A stretch of 34,911 nucleotides of DNA from positions 1 through 34,911 of the forward strand of contig CAYZDF010000029.1 of assembly GCA_964477085.1 (NCBI GenBank). Reading direction: 5' to 3'. Within the stretch, counting starts at the first letter, position 1. Each line of letters begins with the position of its first letter. The notes under the pieces were generated by a model. That model was not told the origin of the DNA. It did not search any database and was given only the letters and a program-made list of their open reading frames with translations. Source of the stretch: Dichloromethanomonas sp964477085 (lineage in GTDB: Bacteria; Bacillota; Desulfitobacteriia; Desulfitobacteriales; Syntrophobotulaceae). Of the stretch, positions 8,570 to 15,240 are shown in pieces. A program made the translations under genes and the position numbers.

Positions 8570-8855
8570 TTATCTTGGTCAGAAGATAAACGTCGGCGCA
8601 AAGCAAATCGTTACCAGTCAAGGAACGATTGAGAATCCGGTTTATAAGGAAACCATCTTGACGAATGACGACATTTACGTTAATTGGCGGATACGGTTGA
8701 GTAACTTGGGAGTCACAGATGATACGGTGACGGAAATCGATGTCGCCAATTATCGGCATGAAACGGAAAACGGAATCGGATCGAGTTATATCCTTACAAA
8801 CGACAACCGTCTGTATACCAATATTGGTGGCGTTTTCTTTGAGCTGGGGAAATAG
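8570..8855 (+). pseudogene. C-terminal remnant of an exported-type protein
   Basis: The stretch from about 8570 is open to a TAG stop ending at 8855 and has protein-like composition (for example RIRLSNLGVTDDTVTEIDVA and the ending IGGVFFELGK). No plausible ATG with a ribosome binding site begins it: a stop lies just upstream and the only internal option is a TTG at 8658. It is best read as the 3' end of a gene that lost its start, probably another member of the preceding exported-protein group. Nothing else is recognisable between 8369 and 8569. Confidence 0.45.
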
Positions 8856-9013
8856 TAAAAATCTTGAAAATCTTAGCTGATAATTTCTATTAGTATAATG
8901 AATTAGATAAGTCTGAGGTAAGAATACTCATGTGGGCTACTTGGAGATGGATAATTCTAACACTAGCTAATGACACGTAGAACTCGCTTAGTATTCCCTC
9001 GGACGAGATGCAC
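8856..9013. other. Gap between convergent genes with no identified feature
   Basis: Between the remnant above and the minus-strand operon I see no gene and no convincing terminator. A TATAAT-like hexamer near 8896 is not followed by a gene on the plus strand. Confidence 0.3.
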
Positions 9014-9448
9014 TTAGTACTGTTCTAATTTTCGTCTTTTAGCTAAAAGCATTTTATTAATGGACATTGCGCGTTTATAGGAAATATAACAAAGTCCCAT
9101 TCCCAGAAACTCTGCAATAAGGAGCACTGCAGCCAAAAGAATCAGGGAAAACGGCCTCCCTATTATCGTAAAATAGATAAATGGAACAAGTGAAAGAACA
9201 CCTATGGTAATAAAGACAATAACAAAACAGAGCAGAACATTTTCCTTTTTTGCATATAGGACTAAAAACAGATATCTTGATACAGTACCAATCAGAAGAC
9301 CGATAATACCATCCCGGATTAAAACTTGGGTATATTCAGGACTGTAGGTTGTGATGGTGATTTCAACAAACCCAACAATTATTCCAATCAAGGAAGATAT
9401 GAAAAGATTAATAATAAATTCGTTAAGTTCCCTTTTCATGAGCATCAT
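9014..9448 (-). CDS. DUF3021-like membrane protein
   Basis: This 144-residue protein has four hydrophobic segments (about 14-32, 44-64, 73-94, 98-122) and a basic C-terminal tail (RAMSINKMLLAKRRKLEQY), matching the DUF3021 pattern. Such proteins are commonly encoded next to LytTR regulators and are thought to act as their membrane partners or inhibitors; that is family knowledge. The gene follows the LytTR gene by 2 bases. The start may be any of the first Met codons (MMLM): the third, at about 9439, is better spaced from the AAGGA overlapping the LytTR stop. Confidence 0.75.
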   Translation of the reverse strand: MMLMKRELNEFIINLFISSLIGIIVGFVEITITTYSPEYTQVLIRDGIIGLLIGTVSRYLFLVLYAKKENVLLCFVIVFITIGVLSLVPFIYFTIIGRPFSLILLAAVLLIAEFLGMGLCYISYKRAMSINKMLLAKRRKLEQY

Positions 9449-9450
9449 CC

Positions 9451-9999
9451 TTACATATTGAGGTAATCTTTAAAAATATTTATATAATTTCTGGTTACAG
9501 TAATATCCGGCTGATTTTTCCTCATCTTCAACAGAAGAGTCCTGTTAAACCAGGGGACAATTCGGTCAATAGCATCGATATTTACTATATGGGACTTGCT
9601 TACCCTGACAAAGCCTCTCTTGCCAAGCCTTTCCTCCAAGGAAAAGAGCTTTTCCTTTACCCTGTATTTACTAAAACCGTCTGTACAAAAAACATCCTTA
9701 CCTAGTGCTTCAAAATATAAGATATCTGAATACCCGAATATCTTGTATTCGTCATTATCGGATTTGACAGTTACAATATCCTGCTGGTCAGTCTCCTTGT
9801 GAGACAGACGGTCAAGCAGAAATATCAAGGAATCCATGGAAGCAATATCAAAATAAATCCCGGTTTTGCTGGGTGGAAGTTCGAAGCCCTTTTCAATGAT
9901 TACAATATCGGCATTGTCATCTATAAATAAATGACGAGTCTTAATAAACTCTTCCAGTAAGATTTTAATGTTTTTTGAACAAATCAGGTTAACTTTCAT
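9451..9999 (-). CDS. LytTR-domain transcriptional regulator
   Basis: This 182-residue protein has a short N-terminal region of about 80 residues without a clear receiver domain and a C-terminal LytTR DNA-binding domain (about 80-180). The latter shows the typical IFGYSDILYFEALGKDVFC, then SLEERLGKRGFVRVSKSHIV and the NIDAIDRIVPWFNRTLLLKM core. A phospho-acceptor receiver domain is absent, so it is the short LytTR type that works with a DUF3021 membrane protein, encoded 2 bases downstream. AGAGGA precedes the ATG. It is likely to regulate this operon, including the upstream membrane and flavodoxin-like genes. Confidence 0.85.
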   Translation of the reverse strand: MKVNLICSKNIKILLEEFIKTRHLFIDDNADIVIIEKGFELPPSKTGIYFDIASMDSLIFLLDRLSHKETDQQDIVTVKSDNDEYKIFGYSDILYFEALGKDVFCTDGFSKYRVKEKLFSLEERLGKRGFVRVSKSHIVNIDAIDRIVPWFNRTLLLKMRKNQPDITVTRNYINIFKDYLNM

Positions 10000-10026
10000 A
10001 ATTCCTCTTTACTTGTATACGTTAAT

Positions 10027-10559
10027 TTAACTCTCAGGCATTAGATTTGGGATTAATATGGAACAGACAATACCGACAGCAACCAACGTATTAGATAACA
10101 CGATAGCTAAGGCCCCATATCCTGCAGTTAATACAAGCAGAGAATTTATAAGATATATACTTGCCCAAATCCGGGTAATCAGGATGTTCACCTCAATAAA
10201 CAGTGGAGAGTCTTTAAAACTCTTATCATAGGCTGCCCTCGCATCATACATTGTATAAGGCTTTCTCAGTGCAGCTGTCACGAAACCTGTTAAGAAAAGC
10301 AGCACATAGGAAAACAACGCTTTTTGTTCGAGGATCGCAGGAAGATTGTAATAAAAGTATAACATGTCTGACACCAGGAAGTAAGCTGTTAGAACGATAG
10401 TCATTATGCCTGTGTTTTTTGTGATAATCCTTTCATAAGGAGGATAAATGTAAAGCCTGTACCAAGTATTAAAGAGTATTCATTGGGTATTGACCACAGG
10501 AGGATTAACGGGATAAACCCGGAAAATACGGATAAAAAGGCTTTAAACCCGCTGGACAT
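10027..10559 (-). pseudogene. Polytopic membrane protein split by a -1 frameshift
   Basis: On the minus strand an ATG at 10559, 2 bases after the upstream gene's stop and behind AAGGAG, opens 51 codons (MSSGFKAFLSVFSGFIPLIL...) with two membrane segments, ending at TAA 10406-10404. That TAA overlaps the ATG (10404) of a 125-residue frame with three or four more membrane segments, ending at 10027. A single -1 shift in the A6 run (T6 on the plus strand, 10415-10420) joins them into about 175 residues, reading GLSQKNTGIMTIVLTAYFLV without a break. One gene with an indel is the simplest reading. Two coupled genes or programmed slippage are alternatives. The substrate is unknown; it pairs with the flavodoxin-like protein upstream. 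Confidence 0.65.
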
Positions 10560-10561
10560 GG

Positions 10562-11932
10562 TTAACTCATCTCCTTCTCGAGAACCGTGTGATGCGCTGA
10601 CAGCATATGCTTATACATATTCTTCTGTACAGATTTTCGGAATTCTTTCTTAGTCATAAAATAGCGCATTAAGGCATTCTGAAGTCTGTTTTTCAAGGGA
10701 ATCCGACTGTTCAGGTACCCATGTTTTTTGTAATACCGATAGTCAGCTAGGAAAACAGCTCCGTTGAAGCCCCTAATCATTTCTGAAAAAACACTCTTCA
10801 AACCTACTCCCAGGAAGTTGGCGGGCCTTATATATCCTTTCTCTGAAAAGTAAACTGCTTTTTTCAAAAGGGTATAAACAGCCGCATCGATTATGGCGCT
10901 GTCTTCAGCCTCATCACTGATTAATCCTGCCAGGTTGGAGCTTTCTTGATGGTACAGTTCAAAAATCTGTTTGAGGTTATAAAGGTTGCTGATATTACCG
11001 GATATCATATAGCCGAATTGCTTGCCTTTAAAGTAGGGGACATGATTATAGGTAAAGCTTCTGTCATGATACAGTTTAAAGAGAGAAGACAAATACCTGT
11101 CCTTTATTTCTCCGGCATAGATAATGATATCTGCCTGATCAATGACATAATCGAGAAATTCCCTATAGCCGTCCTTATAGGTGCAGGTATTGTCATAACC
11201 GCACTGGCAGCAGCCCATACAGTAGCCTTTAATGTTGACATCCCTCAAGTTTTTGACTTCAATCTTTCCTGATGCTGCATAGCTTAATTGCTTTATCATT
11301 TCATTCACATTGTTTGGACCGTTGTGAGCATCCGTGATGACGATGATTTTTTTATCACTAACAACCTGAGGTCCTGACTCTCCAGCAAGATACTGAAATA
11401 CAGATTTTTTTAACGGAGCATTTTGCCGGGTGGTGGTCAGTCCTTCTCTGACATGCAGATTGATTTCGTCATAAAAATCAATTAATTCCTGTTGGCGTTT
11501 TTGATTAGGAAGATCATCCATATGATAGGATAAACCATCGATATAGTTCATTTGCAGGTCGTCGCAAATACCATGCATATACTCGTGAGCGTTATTATCA
11601 GCAAAATGGACGGAAGTTGAAAATACAGCAGTGAATTTGTTCTTGAAATAGGTTTCAAAGCTATATTCAAAGATCAATTCAATAAAACGCTTATAATGAG
11701 CCGGTACGAGTAAATGGTATAATGGAAAAGCCCATAGGATAACATCTGCATGCTGTATCCGTTCACAAAGATCCCTCATTGTCGAGGAATCCTTTTCATA
11801 TTTCTTGAGTTCACTGATGATGTGGATATATTCGAAGCTGTCATTGGTTTTTTTCAACTCAAGAAATTTGATGGATTGAAGCGTGACGCTGTTTTCCTTT
11901 TTGGGACTTCCGTTTAGTATAATAAGTTTCAT
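10562..11932 (-). CDS. Tandem flavodoxin-like NAD(P)H-dependent oxidoreductase
   Basis: This 456-residue protein is built of two flavodoxin-fold units. The first starts at residue 1 with the FMN-phosphate loop LNGSPKKENSVTLQ and shows the ADVILWAFPLYH segment. The second starts near residue 195 (IIVITDAHNGPNNVNEMIKQ) and carries a Cys-rich CMGCCQCGYDNTC motif and ADIIIYAGEIKDRYLSS. The last 100 or so residues include KKSVFSEM-like and basic stretches. NADPH-dependent FMN reductase/iron-sulfur flavoprotein relatives reduce quinones or other acceptors; the actual substrate is unknown. It is the first gene of the minus-strand operon. A palindromic GATTATAATC at 11972-11981 supplies a possible -10. 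Confidence 0.8.
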   Translation of the reverse strand: MKLIILNGSPKKENSVTLQSIKFLELKKTNDSFEYIHIISELKKYEKDSSTMRDLCERIQHADVILWAFPLYHLLVPAHYKRFIELIFEYSFETYFKNKFTAVFSTSVHFADNNAHEYMHGICDDLQMNYIDGLSYHMDDLPNQKRQQELIDFYDEINLHVREGLTTTRQNAPLKKSVFQYLAGESGPQVVSDKKIIVITDAHNGPNNVNEMIKQLSYAASGKIEVKNLRDVNIKGYCMGCCQCGYDNTCTYKDGYREFLDYVIDQADIIIYAGEIKDRYLSSLFKLYHDRSFTYNHVPYFKGKQFGYMISGNISNLYNLKQIFELYHQESSNLAGLISDEAEDSAIIDAAVYTLLKKAVYFSEKGYIRPANFLGVGLKSVFSEMIRGFNGAVFLADYRYYKKHGYLNSRIPLKNRLQNALMRYFMTKKEFRKSVQKNMYKHMLSAHHTVLEKEMS

Positions 11933-12256
11933 AAAGATCCACCAGCCTTTACTTTTGCTTTTTTATGATTTGATTATAATCAGTAACGGAGGCGGGGTCA
12001 TCTGAATGAGAATAACATACACTATTTAGGGCACAAGATACATTCAGGATATGTACCGGAAGAAGTGCACCTGTTTATCATCATTAGTAACTTAAGCCCA
12101 TTGCATCGGGGCTTTTTTGTTCGCCATTTTAATGTATCATACTTGAAAAGATTATTGACAGTACTAAACGTGCTTCGACAAATTCTTCTTTAATTAAGTG
12201 ATATTATGTTAAAAAGGGATTTTTTGATTAATGCGGTATATTATTTGGGGGTTAGC
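11933..12256. other. Divergent intergenic region
   Basis: This region holds the minus-strand -10-like TATAAT (11978-11973), an isolated plus-strand terminator-like hairpin (12094-12119) and a TTGACA near 12153 that may be a -35 for the hybrid kinase. I see no gene in it. Confidence 0.4.
12094..12119 (+). terminator. Isolated terminator-like hairpin
   Basis: AAGCCC (12094-12099) pairs with GGGCTT (12109-12114) and a T6 tract follows. No plus-strand gene lies upstream, so it may end a lost gene, an unseen small RNA, or form an attenuator. Confidence 0.5.
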
Positions 12257-13939
12257 ATGAAAAATAAATTTACTGAATTAGTTGATATCTCTAAACTTCA
12301 AAATCTAATGAAAGGATTTTATTCAGTAACAGGTATTTTATCGGCGGTTCTCGATACTGATGCAAATATTTTAATTGCTGTAGGGTGGCAAGATATATGT
12401 ACAAAATTTCACAGGGTAAATAAGCAAACCGAACTCTTATGCAAACAAAGCGATTTGTCAATAAAAAAAGATATAAACACTAATTTTGAAACTTCAAAAT
12501 CAAATATTTGTTATAAATGCGGAAATGGACTGGTTGATGTAGCCTATCCAATCATTATTGACGGTGAACACCTAGCCACAGTATATACAGGACAGTTTTT
12601 ATTTGAAGAGCCGGATATAGAACAATTTCGCAGACAGGCAGAAAAATATGGTTTTAATGAAGAAGAATATATAAAGGCATTGAAAAAGGTTCCAATTTAT
12701 ACAAAAGAAAAAGTAGATTCAATTATGAATTATGTTAGACAATTAGCCGAAATGATGATACAAATGGGTTTAGCAAAGCTTCGGCTTATTGAATCCCAAA
12801 AAAAGGCTATGCAAGAAAGTGAAGCCTTAGTTGAGGAACTAAGAAAAATGGATCAAAATAAAAATCAGTTTCTTAGCATGCTTTCCCATGAGCTCAGAAA
12901 TCCGCTGGCTTCAATCATAATGAGTCTCTCTTTCCTGGATCAACTTCCAACCTACGATAAACAGGCTCAAAGGGCTGTGAAAATTGCTAAACGGCAAGGA
13001 GAACAGCTTACCCGTTTAGTTGATGATCTACTGGATGTTACGCGAATCACCCAAAACAAAATTATACTAAAAAAAGAACGCGTTGAACTCAATAGACTGG
13101 TTCAACAGGCTGCGGCTGATTATCAGGGGCATTTTACTGAAAAGGAAGTTGCCCTGGAAATCAAATTAAGCTACGATCCGATATATCTGGAAGCGGACTC
13201 AGCACGTTTGTCTCAGGTCATTGGCAACTTGCTGCATAATGCTGCTAAATTTACTTCTAATGGGGATAAAACCCTCGTGACGGTTGAGAAAACACAGGAG
13301 GCAGTAATCACAGTTCAGGATACAGGCAGGGGCATTCCGTCTACAATCCTGCCAAATCTTTTCACCCCCTTTGTCCAGGTCGACAACTCACTGGACCGCA
13401 GCAGTGGTGGATTAGGTTTGGGTCTGGCCATTGTCAAAGGAATGGTAGAACTTCATGGCGGGAATGTGACCGCCTATAGTGAAGGGTTAGGCTATGGGAC
13501 ACAATTTACTATTCGTTTGCCGATTATAAGCATAGATGAAGAACAAAAAGCAGAGGTTAACAGAGCATCTGCTCGTTCACTTAGGATTCTGGTTATTGAC
13601 GATATTCCGGATATTGTAGAAATTTTGTGTTCACTGCTGGGCCATTTAGGCCATGAAACTATTGGAGCGTTAAACGGGCCTGAGGGTATAAACAAAGCAA
13701 AAGAGTTTCGACCGGAAGTGGTTATTTGCGATATTGGATTGCCAGGGATCAATGGTTATGAAGTGGCCAGAAACTTTACCAGCAACAAAGAACTTAAGGA
13801 TACATTCTTAATTGCACTTTCTGGTTACGCACAGCCAAATGATTTGGAACGGGCCAGGGAAGCAGGGTTCAAGAAGCACTTAGCTAAACCGGTGGATTTG
13901 AACACTCTTGAACTGACATTGGCTGAAGTAGTTATTTAG
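12257..13939 (+). CDS. PocR-HisKA-HATPase-REC hybrid sensor histidine kinase
   Basis: About 560 residues. Domains in order: a PocR ligand-binding domain (about 5-165; Cys-rich motif with C, C and CYKCGNGLVDVAYPI, ending AEMMIQMGLAKLRL), which in this family binds small metabolites such as 1,3-propanediol or senses redox; HisKA with SHELRNPLASI and the phospho-acceptor His at about 211; HATPase_c with NLLHNAAKF, DTGRGIP and GGLGLGLAIV; and a C-terminal REC domain with VICDIGLPG, phospho-acceptor Asp at about 492, and the AKPVD Lys. No membrane segments are visible, so it is cytoplasmic. An in-frame ATG at 12206 exists, but the one at 12257 has a GGGGG site and the family-like start MKNKFTELVD. 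The target is unknown. Confidence 0.88.
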   Translation: MKNKFTELVDISKLQNLMKGFYSVTGILSAVLDTDANILIAVGWQDICTKFHRVNKQTELLCKQSDLSIKKDINTNFETSKSNICYKCGNGLVDVAYPIIIDGEHLATVYTGQFLFEEPDIEQFRRQAEKYGFNEEEYIKALKKVPIYTKEKVDSIMNYVRQLAEMMIQMGLAKLRLIESQKKAMQESEALVEELRKMDQNKNQFLSMLSHELRNPLASIIMSLSFLDQLPTYDKQAQRAVKIAKRQGEQLTRLVDDLLDVTRITQNKIILKKERVELNRLVQQAAADYQGHFTEKEVALEIKLSYDPIYLEADSARLSQVIGNLLHNAAKFTSNGDKTLVTVEKTQEAVITVQDTGRGIPSTILPNLFTPFVQVDNSLDRSSGGLGLGLAIVKGMVELHGGNVTAYSEGLGYGTQFTIRLPIISIDEEQKAEVNRASARSLRILVIDDIPDIVEILCSLLGHLGHETIGALNGPEGINKAKEFRPEVVICDIGLPGINGYEVARNFTSNKELKDTFLIALSGYAQPNDLERAREAGFKKHLAKPVDLNTLELTLAEVVI

Positions 13940-13983
13940 TATTTTAATATTCAGGTTATTACAACTTTAATTCAGCTTAATAA

Positions 13984-14274
13984 ACAACAAAAATTTATGC
14001 GCTTGCTGAAAAAATTGAAACAACCGATATCTTCGAGGGAATCACAATAGACCAGGCCCGATTTCAAGTTTTGCTCAATGGTGAATATATTGACAAAATC
14101 CCGATTCCACGCCGGGAACCAGCTTCTTTTCATTGGGATATTGCCACTCAGGAATGGCTAATATTAACCCAGCTTACTCCTTTGGGTAGTACGATTGATG
14201 AAATCAGCAAGGCTTACATTGATCTGATTCAAAATTATTATGCCGAACATGGCTCTTATCTTTGTAACCGTTAA
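13984..14274 (+). pseudogene. Orphan coding fragment, unrecognised
   Basis: A frame with coding character is open from 13984 to a TAA at 14272-14274, about 96 codons (for example ITIDQARFQVLLNGEYIDKI and PASFHWDIATQEWLILTQLT). It has no ATG and no ribosome binding site at its 5' end; the only internal start is a TTG at 14071 giving 67 residues. It sits just upstream of the TorD remnant, so it may be the 3' end of another gene of the same respiratory operon, but I do not recognise the sequence. Confidence 0.4.
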
Positions 14275-14334
14275 AAAAGCCTAACGACCAGCCATAAGAC
14301 TGAAAATCAGCTTAGAAAAGGGTTGAGAAGATCA

Positions 14335-14886
14335 ATGAATGTCAAGACAGCAGAATTGTATTTATCTTATGCAGGGATATTTCATCGGCCTCACTCTGAA
14401 ATGGCGGATCATCTCCAAGAATTAACAGAATTATGGCGGGAAGAAATCCCTGAATCCAGCGAATATATCAAGGAAATCGAAGATTATTGTCAGAAGCACC
14501 CATTAGGGGAGAATCGTTTAAATAGTTTATGGGAGCATTACATCCCGTTATTTGAAACGTGGGATATCGAGGCGGTTCCTTATGCTTCGGTTCACTAGAA
14601 TGATAAAGGTTTGGTATTGGGTAAAGAAGCTGAAGAGGTTATAACCTTTTATCATTCTTGTGGTTTCTACATAAGCGATGAAAGACGGGAAATGCCTGAT
14701 CATCTGGCAGTAGAACTGGAGTTCTTGGTTTTGTTGGCCTTGGATGGAAAAATACCGAAGCTCCAGGAATTTGAGAAGTTACATTTAAGACCATTTCTAC
14801 GCAGAATTCTACCCTTAATTATCAAAAGTGAACGGCCTGTATACGCTAGTGCCGCTAAAATTCTAGAACTATGGCAATTCAAATAA
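14335..14886 (+). pseudogene. TorD-family molybdoenzyme chaperone interrupted by an amber codon
   Basis: Reading from ATG 14335, a TorD/DmsD-like protein is encoded up to PYASVH, where TAG (14596-14598) intervenes. The same frame then continues NDKGLVLGKEAEEVITFYHS to TAA at 14884-14886. The two halves together give about 183 residues with the family hallmarks: VPYASVH, GLVLGKEAEEV, MPDHLAVELEFLVLLA and HLRPFLRRILP. TorD proteins fold and load molybdenum-cofactor enzymes before export. The family usually has Leu where TAG stands, and TTG to TAG is one substitution. Readthrough or pyrrolysine insertion is a formal alternative. It lies just before a truncated Fe-S subunit, so the locus is a dying operon. 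Confidence 0.75.
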
Positions 14887-14925
14887 AGGTATGTATTGTC
14901 AGTATAACTTGGGGGTAATTAAATT

Positions 14926-15048
14926 ATGACCAAATATGCAATGTGTATTGATCCCAATAAATGCATCGGCTGCAACGCTTACCGGGTTGCCTGTCAAATG
15001 CAGTGGTCACTCTCTCCTTCTGTGTATGTATATTGTTGTGCCTCATAG
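14926..15048 (+). pseudogene. Truncated ferredoxin-type subunit of a molybdoenzyme
   Basis: From ATG 14926, behind GGGGG, the start of a DmsB-type 4Fe-4S subunit is read: MTKYAMCIDPNKCIGCNAYR then VACQMQWS. The family motif is CxxCxxCxxxC; here the third Cys is replaced by Tyr (TGC to TAC). Similarity ends at about 15002 and the frame closes at TAG 15046-15048, so some 150 residues are missing. With the broken TorD gene it marks a lost respiratory reductase operon. The catalytic subunit is not in the window. Confidence 0.75.
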
Positions 15049-15083
15049 CCACTGCTCTGCCGGTCTAAAATAGTAAAAATAGT

Positions 15084-15126
15084 TAAGAGGTTATTTCCAA
15101 AAAGTTTTTGGAGGTAACCTCTTTTT
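15084..15126 (+). terminator. Strong terminator hairpin before the helicase gene
   Basis: AAGAGGTTA (15085-15093) pairs with TAACCTCTT (15115-15123), with an inner CCAAAAA/TTTTTGG stem and a following T-tract. It closes the decayed molybdoenzyme locus. Confidence 0.8.
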
Positions 15127-15240
15127 ACCTTGCAGACCGCTTTTAGGTTTTCTCGGGACATGGTTTGATGGATACAGTTGTGATATGATGCTAAGTAGAA
15201 AAATCTGTCTGAATACTCGGTTGGGAGATAAAGATAAACC

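Noticed and set aside
10415..10420. Programmed frameshift heptamer
   Set aside because: The six A's are not in the X-XXY-YYZ phase, so a simple indel is more likely than programmed shifting.
10946..11272. Plus-strand reading frame of 108 codons
   Set aside because: It lies wholly inside the flavodoxin-like gene on the opposite strand and has no family features; a shadow frame.
15000..15055. Inverted repeat GCAGTGG/CCACTGC that might be a mobile element end
   Set aside because: Only 7 bases with a 42-base spacer, no transposase and no target duplication.
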